The position numbers and the translations under genes are program-made. This document shows positions 35,854 through 44,850 of a DNA stretch of 56,673 nt, in pieces (within the stretch, counting starts at the first letter, position 1; each line of letters starts with the position of its first letter). Origin of the DNA: Bacteroidales bacterium (GTDB taxonomy: Bacteria; Bacteroidota; Bacteroidia; Bacteroidales; UBA932). The stretch lies in assembly GCA_017550025.1 (NCBI GenBank), contig JAFYLU010000031.1:1-56673 (forward strand). Direction: 5' to 3'. The notes beneath the pieces were generated by a model. The model had not been told where the DNA came from. It did no database searches and worked only from the letters and a program-made list of their open reading frames with translations.

Positions 35854-37185
35854 ATGACGACTGCTATAATCTGTATCTTTGTTATCGGCTATGCGTTGAT
35901 AGCATTGGAAAACTGGACAAAGGTCAACAAGGCTGCCGTAGCTCTTATTATGGCTGTATTCAGCTGGACCTTGTATTACTGGGGATTCGGGGCGACAGAA
36001 GGAAATATAACTGCCTTTACAAAGGCTCTTGGGGAAACCTCCGAAGTCCTGTTCTTTCTATTGGGAGCCATGGTGATAGTGGAAGTGGTGGACACCAACG
36101 GTGGATTTGATTTCGTCAGAGAGAAGTTAGGTTCAAAAAACAAGAGAGGCCTGCTCTGGAAGTTATCACTGACCACATTCTTCCTCTCCGCAGTACTGGA
36201 CAACATGACCACTGCAATCATCATGACAATGATAATGGACAAGCTGGTGTCTGAAAGGAAAGACAAGTTGTTCTATGCATCTGCCATAATCCTGGCGGCA
36301 AACAGCGGAGGCGCATTCTCCCCTATCGGAGACGTGACTACCATCATGCTTTGGGTCAAGGGCAACATATCCACTTTCGGAGTGATCAGGTCATTGTTCT
36401 TCCCATCATTGGTTTCAGTACTCGTACCTGTCATAATAATGAGTTTCTTCCTGAAAGGAGATCTCGCACCCGACACAGACACCTCGACGGAATGCAATGA
36501 CAGCCGCATAGGAATAAGTAAGGGCGAAAGGACTGTTGTCTTTTTCATTGGTGTGGGCGGACTGCTTTTCGTACCTGTATTCAGGTTCCTGACAGGACTT
36601 CCTCCTTTCATGGGAATATTGCTGATTCTTTCCCTGCTCTGGGTTGTGACGGAATTCATATTCAAGCAAAGGAAATACAAGGACATTCCTTCATCGGAAT
36701 TGCCTGATGTATCAGCACTCCTGCATAAGATAGATTTGAGCACCATCCTGTTCTTTCTTGGCATACTGACCACTGTCTCCGCTCTGTCAGAGACAGGAAT
36801 ATTGAAGTCTGCCGGCAGATTCCTTGACAATGCTTCCGACGGAAATCCGTATATAGTGACTGCTGCCATCGGCTTTCTGTCAGCTGTTGTCGACAATGTC
36901 CCTCTCGTGGCAAGCTGCATGGGCATGTATGACGTGATGCAGGAAGGGGGCGGGACAATCCGGGAGCTGGCATTATATGGGGTCGACGGTACATTCTGGG
37001 AACTTCTGGCCTACAGTGCAGGTATCGGAGGAAGCATGCTCATCATCGGTTCAGCAGCCGGAGTGGTTGTGATGGGACTGCAGAACATATCATTCGGATG
37101 GTACCTGAAAAACTTCAGCTGGCTCGCCTGTCTGGGATACATATCCGGCATACTGACCTATCTGATACAGGACATTGCCGTATGA
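35854..37185 (+). CDS. nhaD: NhaD-type Na+/H+ antiporter
   Basis: A 443-residue inner-membrane protein with 11-12 helices of the NhaD group in the ion transporter superfamily. Landmarks include ALENWTKVNKAAVALIMA, FFLLGAMVIVEVVDTNGGFD, LSAVLDNMTTAIIMTMI, ANSGGAFSPIGDVTTIMLW and the second inverted-repeat block FLSAVVDNVPLVAS, each with polar residues placed for cation binding. It would export sodium in exchange for protons and so support the Na+-coupled symporter encoded in the xylan operon. It stands alone between dnaK and the convergent lipocalin-like gene. Confidence 0.9.
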   Translation: MTTAIICIFVIGYALIALENWTKVNKAAVALIMAVFSWTLYYWGFGATEGNITAFTKALGETSEVLFFLLGAMVIVEVVDTNGGFDFVREKLGSKNKRGLLWKLSLTTFFLSAVLDNMTTAIIMTMIMDKLVSERKDKLFYASAIILAANSGGAFSPIGDVTTIMLWVKGNISTFGVIRSLFFPSLVSVLVPVIIMSFFLKGDLAPDTDTSTECNDSRIGISKGERTVVFFIGVGGLLFVPVFRFLTGLPPFMGILLILSLLWVVTEFIFKQRKYKDIPSSELPDVSALLHKIDLSTILFFLGILTTVSALSETGILKSAGRFLDNASDGNPYIVTAAIGFLSAVVDNVPLVASCMGMYDVMQEGGGTIRELALYGVDGTFWELLAYSAGIGGSMLIIGSAAGVVVMGLQNISFGWYLKNFSWLACLGYISGILTYLIQDIAV

Positions 37186-37229
37186 ATCACACAGTACAAA
37201 AGCTTGAGCCAGCTGACTGTTTATGGAAT

Positions 37230-37685
37230 CTACTCTACAGGGATGGATTCCACACGGACATATTTCTGAACAAATGACGGATCGTCTTTTGCAATCCAGT
37301 ACATTTCGTTCTTTGTAAGGTCTCTGATGATATACCTGTGCGCCCAATCTCCTGAATCATGATCGTAAACGCCCCTGATGATGGCTCCAAGTTCAGGATC
37401 TGTCTCGATATTGTAAGATCCTGTCACCACATGCGGTATATCAGAAAAACTGTCAAGGTTCTGATAGATCTTGTATGATCTGTCATTGCGCACTATCTCC
37501 AGGAAGACATATGTGCCGGCCTCGAGGGCACTACCGTTCCACTCGACAAGCTCCCACTTTCCAGAGATATTATTTGCATTGACATCAAGGTATTCCGGCA
37601 CAGGCTGCGACTGATCCTTGTTGTCGCATGAGATCAGGGCTGTGGCAGCCGCCAGAATCATCAATATTAAATTTCTAATCTTCAT
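37230..37685 (-). CDS. Lipocalin-like lipoprotein
   Basis: A 151-residue lipoprotein; the leader ends ALISC (Cys20). The mature part begins after a short linker with NNISGKWELVEWNG, a typical opening of Bacteroidetes lipocalin-like domains, and continues with alternating beta strands (TYVFLEIVRNDRSYKIYQ, HVVTGSYNIETD, NEMYWIAKDD). This predicts a small beta-barrel. Last of the nine-gene SusCD-protease operon, 18 bases after the DUF1573 gene. Ligand unknown. A role in binding peptides or a hydrophobic product is only a guess. Confidence 0.8.
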   Translation of the reverse strand: MKIRNLILMILAAATALISCDNKDQSQPVPEYLDVNANNISGKWELVEWNGSALEAGTYVFLEIVRNDRSYKIYQNLDSFSDIPHVVTGSYNIETDPELGAIIRGVYDHDSGDWAHRYIIRDLTKNEMYWIAKDDPSFVQKYVRVESIPVE

Positions 37686-37703
37686 ATAAATGTTTTTATT
37701 TTC

Positions 37704-38492
37704 TCACTGTTTTGCATCGTTTATGACGACTTTGACCGAAGAACGGCTCGGGGGCACTCCAAGGCCTTTGAGTATCACTACAGCATTCCTTTCAGCGCCT
37801 TCTGCCGACGGATCATATTTAATCACGATCTGTCCTTCTTGTCCTGGCTGAACGATTTCAGGATCACATCTGAAAGTCAGGGACTGCGGAAGAAATGATG
37901 TCTCACATTCAAGCTTCAAGTCCTTCGCTCCGAGATTGATGAAGCAGAGTCTTTCCACAGCTCTGACACCGGATCTGAACTCCACTACATCGTTTCGGAG
38001 TCTTATCGTCCCCATCTGGATCGGCCAGTCCAATGACATATCCGCACCATTATTCACTTCCACTGACAGCCTGAGCACTGCCGCGGGATCTTCATGTGCT
38101 TCCGTATAGACAAAGACCTTTCTCTCGAATCTGCCAGGATGTCCTTTGGGATTATACATAAGCTGTATCTCGCCCTTCTGTCCCGGCAAGATTTCCTTTG
38201 CCGATACCGTCGCTGTCATACAGGAACATGTCGTCACGATCCTTATCCCCTTCAGAGATTCCGAACCTGTATTTTCGAATCTGTAGACGAAACATTTCGG
38301 AGAATCGGCCTCATTCATAGGCTCCGCTACGATATGTCTTGTATCGAATCTCATGAATGAAGATTCTTCGGACAGGCGGGGATCAGCTACACTCTCTACC
38401 TTTTCACGAGGAATGATGCGCAGCTGACCGGATGCGGTGACACCTGCTGTCATCGCAAGTCCATATGCCAATATAAGTCCGAAAAGTCTCAT
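37704..38492 (-). CDS. DUF1573 domain protein
   Basis: A 262-residue exported protein with a signal peptide (cleavage near TASG, residues 20-22). The DUF1573 domain spans about 60-160 (FVYRFENTGSESLKGIRI, TTCSCMTATVS, ILPGQKGEIQLMYNPKGHPG), an immunoglobulin-like fold with a conserved Cys-Ser-Cys. A second, degenerate Ig-like module follows (RLCFINLGAKDLKLECE, IVQPGQEGQIVIKYDP). It lies 2 bases after the protease gene, so the two are translationally coupled, which suggests physical or functional partnership. No enzyme motif is seen. Confidence 0.85.
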   Translation of the reverse strand: MRLFGLILAYGLAMTAGVTASGQLRIIPREKVESVADPRLSEESSFMRFDTRHIVAEPMNEADSPKCFVYRFENTGSESLKGIRIVTTCSCMTATVSAKEILPGQKGEIQLMYNPKGHPGRFERKVFVYTEAHEDPAAVLRLSVEVNNGADMSLDWPIQMGTIRLRNDVVEFRSGVRAVERLCFINLGAKDLKLECETSFLPQSLTFRCDPEIVQPGQEGQIVIKYDPSAEGAERNAVVILKGLGVPPSRSSVKVVINDAKQ

Positions 38493-38494
38493 TT

Positions 38495-40522
38495 CTACAG
38501 CCAGCCGTTTCCGTTTGCAGATTCGCGTACGGTAATCACGAACTTGTCAGTCCTGCTGCCGGTAACCTCGGCTTCTGTCTGACCGGTCTTAAGACCTTTT
38601 ACAATCATCTTACCGTCAACTATTTCAGCTGTAGCCACAGATGTATCCGACACCTTGACACTAAATGATCTGCCATCCATATACATTGACGGAAGTGCTG
38701 TAGTCTGACCGCCGACAGCAACATAAAGATTAGGGAAGCTCATATCCCTGCCAGCACCGCTGACTGCGTCAAGAAGAGCCGCCGCATTGATCTGACCAGA
38801 TCCCATCTTTCCCTTGAAGCTGTTCAAGGAGAATGTCATCAAAGGCGACGAACCTTCCAGATCAATCACATACTTGCTGTATGTCTTTGTTCCTGTAAGA
38901 TAGCTGTCAATCGGTGTAGCTGTCTCATAAAGAAGAGCACGGAATTCGTCCGCCTTGAAATGTCTGCGCATCTTGGCTGCGTATGAAAGGCCGAGTGCTG
39001 CAACTCCAGAGACATGCGGACATGCCATTGAAGTTCCTTCCATATATCCATAACCGCTCTCGCTGACGTGTGTCGGAAGAGTAGAAAGGACACATCCGAT
39101 CTCACCAACCATGTGGTTATCATCCACATATTCATAGTAATAGTCCTGATCACCGCCTGGTGCAGAGATAGTCGTACCCGGGCCATAGTTGGTGTATACT
39201 GCAGGTGTGAAGTCACCTGCGGTAGCTGCAACAGCAACGAAATCAGGATATGCTCCAGGGTAGCTGGCAGCCGCAGCTGCCTCATTTCCGCCGGCAAAGA
39301 TTGCGAGACCTCCATCAATCACGCCATCTGGAGATCCGGCATTATGGATAAAGTAGTCAAGAGCCTTTCTTTCAAGTACATTATACGCCTCCCACTCCTC
39401 GTCTGTAGAGTACTGCGGAGTCCACTCGTATGGATTGGCTGCACCAGAAATATATCCCCAGCTGCACTGGAGAATGACAGCGCCATTGTCGGCCGCATAC
39501 TTGATGGCCCTGACTTCTTCGAGTACTGTTCCGGCATACATTCCGGAGAAGATCTGGCATGACATGATCTTCACGCCCGGCTCCGAAGGAGTACCGCCGG
39601 CAATCGAGCTGATACCGATGCCGTTATTGTTCGTTGCAGCTATGACACCTGCAACATGAGTTCCGTGACCGGTATCGTACCTGCTTTCAACAGTAATTAC
39701 ACCTGTCTTGCCGACAAAGTTATATCCATGTATATCTCCGGCATATCCGTTTCCGTCATTGTCTTCGTAAGAATTCCAGATCTCACCCTCATTCACCCAC
39801 ATGCTTGCCTTAAGATCTGGATGAAACACATCCACGCCTTCATCGAGTACGGCTACGATGATTGAAGGATCTCCCTTTGTAATGTTCCATGCGTCCTTCA
39901 CATTGACATCAGCGCCCTGAACGAACTTGGTCGGACGGAGGTTGCCGTCATTGACCAGATGCCACTGATCCGGAAGAAGAGGATCGTTGAATGCAGCTGA
40001 TGCAGTCCTGCCTGCCAGTTCATTGATCTTGTCCATCGTAAGCGGAACCGCCTTCGAGTCAGATGCCCTTTTGAGTGTACGGTTATATTCCACTCTGCTC
40101 ACCTCTCCGAGCTTTGAAAGGTCTGCAGCGACCTTCTCTACAGAATGGTCTTCACTGAAGCGCACTACATACCAAAGGTGCAGCCCTTCCTGACGTGCCT
40201 TCTCTTCCGAACGGACATCTACAGGGAAAACTCTCTCTATCTGGTATCCGTCGACCAGTTCCAGTATCTCATCCACGCCGAGCACTCCGGAGCGGGTCAT
40301 CGGAGCAGACGGACCGCTCTTTGTCAGACCTGCCTTATCCAGGATATCGCTCACTCGCGCATCAAAGCGTACGAGGAGCTGACCGTCAAGGACATCAGCA
40401 GACATCTGCGGAAGCTGGTGTTCATCAGAAGGGAGGGATGCATCAGGTCCCTCGACCGAGCAGGAAATCAATCCTGCAGCCAGAGCCGATGCCAGCACAT
40501 ATATTATTTTTTTCATATCCAT
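38495..40522 (-). CDS. Subtilisin-like S8 serine protease, lipoprotein
   Basis: A 675-residue surface or periplasmic protease. The lipoprotein leader ends GLISC (Cys21). Residues 48-150 look like an inhibitor-type prodomain (QLLVRFDARVSD, WYVVRFSEDHSVEKVAADLS). The catalytic domain has Asp227 (VAVLDEGVD), His286 (GHGTHVAG), Asn413 in the oxyanion hole (FAGGNE) and Ser498 (GTSMACPHVSG), so all active-site residues are present. The C-terminus (about 600-665) is a BIG2-like Ig domain. The start overlaps the upstream LRR stop (TAATG), which favours 40522 over a second ATG at 40516. It is the only degradative enzyme in the SusCD operon, which points to proteins or peptides as the substrate. Confidence 0.95.
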   Translation of the reverse strand: MDMKKIIYVLASALAAGLISCSVEGPDASLPSDEHQLPQMSADVLDGQLLVRFDARVSDILDKAGLTKSGPSAPMTRSGVLGVDEILELVDGYQIERVFPVDVRSEEKARQEGLHLWYVVRFSEDHSVEKVAADLSKLGEVSRVEYNRTLKRASDSKAVPLTMDKINELAGRTASAAFNDPLLPDQWHLVNDGNLRPTKFVQGADVNVKDAWNITKGDPSIIVAVLDEGVDVFHPDLKASMWVNEGEIWNSYEDNDGNGYAGDIHGYNFVGKTGVITVESRYDTGHGTHVAGVIAATNNNGIGISSIAGGTPSEPGVKIMSCQIFSGMYAGTVLEEVRAIKYAADNGAVILQCSWGYISGAANPYEWTPQYSTDEEWEAYNVLERKALDYFIHNAGSPDGVIDGGLAIFAGGNEAAAAASYPGAYPDFVAVAATAGDFTPAVYTNYGPGTTISAPGGDQDYYYEYVDDNHMVGEIGCVLSTLPTHVSESGYGYMEGTSMACPHVSGVAALGLSYAAKMRRHFKADEFRALLYETATPIDSYLTGTKTYSKYVIDLEGSSPLMTFSLNSFKGKMGSGQINAAALLDAVSGAGRDMSFPNLYVAVGGQTTALPSMYMDGRSFSVKVSDTSVATAEIVDGKMIVKGLKTGQTEAEVTGSRTDKFVITVRESANGNGWL

Positions 40523-42171
40523 TATTCCTCTGATCTGTTATTAGGATTGTATTTCTTATTCTTGTAATGATGATAATAGTAGTCAAGGCTCACCGGCTCA
40601 TTGCTGAATCCTGCACTTTCACCATCCTTTGTCTTACCTTCCTGCGAGAACACAAGCGAGTAAGGATACCAGAGGTCAAGCTTAGGATGGTAAAGGAGCC
40701 AGTCCGGAAGTTCTCCCGTAAGACGGTTGAAGTTTATCGCAAAGAATTGTGTAGTCGGAAGTACCTTTGGAAGACCGATCAGAATCTCCGGCAAGGTATC
40801 GCACGCATGGACCTCTTCAGCTGTCCATTTCTCATGGTTGGACATTGTCGGAAGCGATCCGTGAAGATAGTTGACAGAGAGCCTGAGGGTATCCAGCTTG
40901 TTCCATCTGAGTATTCTTTCAGGGAAGTTATTCTCATCGACAAGACCGCCGATATTCTCTCTCGTATCATTTGCCATGTCATAAATGGTATATCGCTGGT
41001 TGGCGTTCATGACAAGGGCATGAAGATTCGGGAAGTTCTCCGGTGTAAGGATATCAGGAATTGTCTGGAAACAGTTCGAGCTGAGGTCGAGATATTCCAG
41101 ATTCTTCAGATTCTTGAAATCAGGGTGAAGGCTTGTCAAACCGTATGCTCCGATTGTAAGTCTCTTCAGATTAGTAAGCTTTGTAATGTGCTCTCCTGTA
41201 CCGAGGCTGCAAAGGAAGTGGTTTGCATTCGAGTAGATTACAATCTCTTCTGCAGCTGTAAGGTTCTGGATTTCAAAAGGTATTTCTTCCTTTGTCTTGA
41301 ACATGAAGAACTGAACATACTTCACTCGACCGACCATATCATCAGGCACGCCGGGACCCTTCTTCCAGACCTTGACATTATTCCAATGCTCCATCCTTTC
41401 AGATGTTTCCCATTCAGTATATATGTTCAAGGCACGGCTGATTGCAAGAAGTGAGAGGGAGTCTCCCTGCGGAGTGCCAACCGGAATCGGAAGGGCTGCC
41501 TTCTGAACTATCTTCATGCCTGCCGTAGCATCCATTCCAACGCTTTCGCGTGGTCTGAATTCCACTTCAGCGATACGCTCTGTATCGCGTGTATTGATCT
41601 TCCAGTCAAACCTCACGACAGTAGTGCGAGGTCTGCGTATTGTAAAGCCGTCCTCGCCTTCTGTGCTCGGAAGATCCAGAGTATCAAGCTTGTATGAGAG
41701 CCATTTTTCCGCACCTTCAGGCAGTACCACATCAAACTTAACGTTTGACTTCACCTTCACAGTGAAGAATCTTGAGTCATAGGCAGCAAATTCCTCGATA
41801 TCCACCTGTGTCTTTTCCGGCTTGATCTGGAAGTCAAATCCGGCCTGACTTACGGTAAAGTCCTTCTTCTCACCTGTCTCAAGATTCTGGATTCGGACAA
41901 TAGCCGAACGAGAGTCAGTGACGAGGGCAGAATCGACATTCACGGCACACTCCACGGTACCTCTTCCGTTTGCTGGAGAAACAGAAATCCATGGAGCATC
42001 AGTGATTACAACCCAGTTTCCTGAAGAGCTTACATTGATATTTCTTACACCTCCGGCAGGGCCGATCTCAATTGTAGAGGCATCCACTCCGAATTCCACT
42101 TCCGGAGTCTGTACGCATGCCACGGCAAGAGTCATGGCAACTGCGGCATATATGATTCTATTGATTTTCAT
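40522..42171 (-). CDS. BACON and leucine-rich-repeat lipoprotein
   Basis: A 549-residue lipoprotein; the leader ends LAVAC (Cys19). Residues 25-115 are a BACON domain (TIEIGPAGGVRNINVSSSGN, DAPWISVSPANGRG, IVRIQNLETG). A second BACON-like module spans about 115-215. From about 290 the protein carries leucine-rich repeats (LTNLKRLTIGAYGLTSL, LKNLEYLDLSSNCFQTIP, LDTLRLSVNYLHGSLP) and ends with a capping segment. No enzyme motif; a binding or scaffold role is likely. It is between the larger LRR protein and the protease, sharing one base with the protease start. Two LRR lipoproteins side by side in a SusCD operon is unusual. Confidence 0.88.
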   Translation of the reverse strand: MKINRIIYAAVAMTLAVACVQTPEVEFGVDASTIEIGPAGGVRNINVSSSGNWVVITDAPWISVSPANGRGTVECAVNVDSALVTDSRSAIVRIQNLETGEKKDFTVSQAGFDFQIKPEKTQVDIEEFAAYDSRFFTVKVKSNVKFDVVLPEGAEKWLSYKLDTLDLPSTEGEDGFTIRRPRTTVVRFDWKINTRDTERIAEVEFRPRESVGMDATAGMKIVQKAALPIPVGTPQGDSLSLLAISRALNIYTEWETSERMEHWNNVKVWKKGPGVPDDMVGRVKYVQFFMFKTKEEIPFEIQNLTAAEEIVIYSNANHFLCSLGTGEHITKLTNLKRLTIGAYGLTSLHPDFKNLKNLEYLDLSSNCFQTIPDILTPENFPNLHALVMNANQRYTIYDMANDTRENIGGLVDENNFPERILRWNKLDTLRLSVNYLHGSLPTMSNHEKWTAEEVHACDTLPEILIGLPKVLPTTQFFAINFNRLTGELPDWLLYHPKLDLWYPYSLVFSQEGKTKDGESAGFSNEPVSLDYYYHHYKNKKYNPNNRSEE

Positions 42172-42189
42172 TTTCGCATCCTCCTTCGG

Positions 42190-44814
42190 TTAATTCAACA
42201 TGATGTCACAATTCCTGATGTTCTGCGTCTTGTCATATATGAGGATATATGCACCCACCTGATATGCATAGCAGATGTCAGACGCGTCAAACACGATGTT
42301 CGGGTTATCGCTGATGTCAAGATAGTAGCAGAGGGTAGAGATAGTATCATCGATCTTGCCGAGGTTGTTGGAACCGATATAGAATCCACGCAGACCTCTG
42401 TGCTGATAGATACCCTCCGGCCAATCAGAAAGACATCTTTCACCGTTGGCATCACGCTGTCCTCTTATGGCAAAGACTGTAAGATACTGGCTGTCGAGAG
42501 GTTCCCATGGGAATGTCGAGAACTGATTATATGAAAGCTCGATTCCATAAAGATACGGCAGGTTTCCGGCATGCATCTCCCACGGAAGGTCCTTGAGGTC
42601 ATTGTAGGAGAAGTCAAACGAAGCAAGATGGATTGCATTCTCGTAATCGAAAGAGCCTTCAGGTATCTCGTTGATGTTACATCCTCTGAAATTGATGTTC
42701 ATGACCTTCGAGTTCGATTTTGCGAGCTCAACAGGATACTTTGTAAATTCCGGATTGTTCGCAATTGTCAAGGTCTCCACATACACACCACGGAAATCTT
42801 CAGGGAATGAAGAAATGTGATTGTAAGAGAAGTCGATAGACACAATAGCATACAATGATTCCGCATCAAAGATATTAGGGAACTGGGTGAACTTGTTGTT
42901 TCTGACAGAGAATGTCTCGGCATCCTCCATATAGCAGAACACCCCTGTCTCATCAACCGGGAATTCAGAAAGCTGGTTATTGTCAAAATATATCTGAACA
43001 GGCTTGATCACATTTCCCCATGCCTCCTCGATAGTATGGATCTTGTTTGATGAGAAGTCGATCATACCGAGCTTCTTCATGTTCTTGATTTCTTTCGGAA
43101 CAACCTCGAGATTGTTCTCATTGAAATAGATGATCTGAAGCTTTTCTCTTGAAGGTCCTGTAGCAAGTCCCTTGAAGCCCTTGAGAACCTCTTCCGAACT
43201 CCACTGTCTGTTGTTTGCAAGATTTACAAGTGCAAGTTCAGGCATCCTGGTGAGAGCCATAGGGAATTCCTTCATCTTCGGACAGTTGTAGATCTCCACA
43301 TCTGTACATGAACGGAGATTTGCAATCTCTTCAGGCAAGGTCTCGATCTCGCTGTTTGCGATAAAGAGCTGCTCAAGGTTGGTAAGATTGCCGATTTCCT
43401 TCGGAAGGCTCTTGAGACCGTTGTTGATCTTACCTGAAATCATATCCTTCGGCTGGATTCTCATCTTTCCTGTACCGAACTCAATGATCTCGTCTTCCTG
43501 CATAGTCTCATAGAGAGCCATCTCCGGAATGGATATGCCATTCTCTGCCAAAGCTCTCGCGATAGGTTCTGAGACCTGGGTAACCCTATGTACTTCACGA
43601 AGATACTCCGAATGTCTCTCCATACGCCTTGCTGTTCCCTTGCCGTTCGGCACAGTAGGGTCATATCCGGTCAAGTTACCATCATTATGATTACCAAGGT
43701 AGAGCTCGACAAGGGCAGTAAGCTGACCGATAGCTGGTGACATATGTCCGTAGAATCCGAAGTCACTGATGTTGACCATCGCCACACGGCCATTCGAATG
43801 AAGTGAGATTCCAGGCTGGTCTCCCCAGAGATCCGGATCCTTGTTGAAGTCCCAGTTACATCCTTTCGGATGATCCTCACCGATATAATACCAGTTCTCT
43901 CCGTTCAGAGACTTCCATATCTCATAAAGGGCATAATAGTCCTTGATATAGTCATCGCTTTCGTGAAGCTTGACAGGAATATCCGCATCCGTTGTCTTGT
44001 TGTCCTCCACTACAAAGACAGGGGAATTAACCTTCGTATTGGTTTCAAGAAGCTTCTTTCCGTCATCAAAGACACTGTAGCTCACGACCTTGTACTCACC
44101 GGCAGGCAGCGAAAGAAGCGTGTCACACGCACATGTCGAAGTCTGATATCCGTCTTCCACATCATCTGTATCGCGGAAATGGATATCGAAATCGGCAGGG
44201 AGATTCTCGAATACAGTGGTTGAGTTTCCTGTCCTGACCGAAACTGTCACATACGCAATCTCATCAAAGGTATATACTCTTTCAGCTGCCTTTGTCTGCG
44301 GCATATCCTTGAATTCGGACATATCCTTGACTACGGTAAACCTTACCTTACCTCTCTCACGGACATCCGCAAGCAGGTCATGAACACAAAGTCCGCCGGG
44401 AACCACCGTAAACGAAGCCAGGCTTCCTTCAGGCATGTCTGCATCATAAACAGACTTGTCGAACTTATCGAGAAGGGTATACTTGATCACCTGATAATCT
44501 CCTGCAAGAAGCTTGAGCTTGTCGCTTCGAAGACCGAATTCAGCTGTCTCTGCATTGAAAGAGTTCACGACAAGAGTCTGGGTGATACGCTCATTCTCGA
44601 AAGACAGGGTGACTTTAATCTTGGACACATCTCCAAGATATTCCAGCATCGCAGCCTTCGTACCAGGATAAGATGCCTTCTTGTACAGCTTGAACTGAAC
44701 ATATCCGTACTCATGGTCACGATAATCCGGCTCTTCCACCTCAACACAGCCTGTAAAGGCCAGGGCAGAGAGCATGGACACAATCCATAAAACGGAAAAT
44801 TTTAAAATTCTCAT
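42190..44814 (-). CDS. Large leucine-rich-repeat lipoprotein (DUF4458-like N-terminus)
   Basis: An 874-residue lipoprotein; the leader ends AFTGC (Cys23). Residues 30-290 hold two related beta-rich modules (LLAGDYQVIKYTLLDKFDK and LPAGEYKVVSYSVFDDGKK mark the same point in each), resembling DUF4458. A segment with WKSLNGENWYYIGED and CNWDFNKDPDLWGDQPG resembles the N-cap of plant-type LRR domains. About a dozen LRRs follow to residue 830, for example LTNLEQLFIANSEIETLP and LGMIDFSSNKIHTIEE. The long concave surface suggests binding of an extended polymer or a protein partner. Function is unknown. Gap to the next gene is 18 bases. Confidence 0.85.
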   Translation of the reverse strand: MRILKFSVLWIVSMLSALAFTGCVEVEEPDYRDHEYGYVQFKLYKKASYPGTKAAMLEYLGDVSKIKVTLSFENERITQTLVVNSFNAETAEFGLRSDKLKLLAGDYQVIKYTLLDKFDKSVYDADMPEGSLASFTVVPGGLCVHDLLADVRERGKVRFTVVKDMSEFKDMPQTKAAERVYTFDEIAYVTVSVRTGNSTTVFENLPADFDIHFRDTDDVEDGYQTSTCACDTLLSLPAGEYKVVSYSVFDDGKKLLETNTKVNSPVFVVEDNKTTDADIPVKLHESDDYIKDYYALYEIWKSLNGENWYYIGEDHPKGCNWDFNKDPDLWGDQPGISLHSNGRVAMVNISDFGFYGHMSPAIGQLTALVELYLGNHNDGNLTGYDPTVPNGKGTARRMERHSEYLREVHRVTQVSEPIARALAENGISIPEMALYETMQEDEIIEFGTGKMRIQPKDMISGKINNGLKSLPKEIGNLTNLEQLFIANSEIETLPEEIANLRSCTDVEIYNCPKMKEFPMALTRMPELALVNLANNRQWSSEEVLKGFKGLATGPSREKLQIIYFNENNLEVVPKEIKNMKKLGMIDFSSNKIHTIEEAWGNVIKPVQIYFDNNQLSEFPVDETGVFCYMEDAETFSVRNNKFTQFPNIFDAESLYAIVSIDFSYNHISSFPEDFRGVYVETLTIANNPEFTKYPVELAKSNSKVMNINFRGCNINEIPEGSFDYENAIHLASFDFSYNDLKDLPWEMHAGNLPYLYGIELSYNQFSTFPWEPLDSQYLTVFAIRGQRDANGERCLSDWPEGIYQHRGLRGFYIGSNNLGKIDDTISTLCYYLDISDNPNIVFDASDICYAYQVGAYILIYDKTQNIRNCDIMLN

Positions 44815-44850
44815 ATATATTACTTTTCTATTTCAATACAGGTTCTACTT

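Noticed and set aside
35874-35881. TATCTTTG box just inside nhaD
   Set aside because: It lies 20 bases after the ATG and encodes Cys-Ile-Phe-Val of the first membrane helix; there is no sign that the gene starts further downstream.
40567-41454. A 295-codon plus-strand frame opposite the smaller LRR gene
   Set aside because: It is antisense to a gene with a clear signal peptide, BACON and LRR domains; its translation shows no family or signal features.
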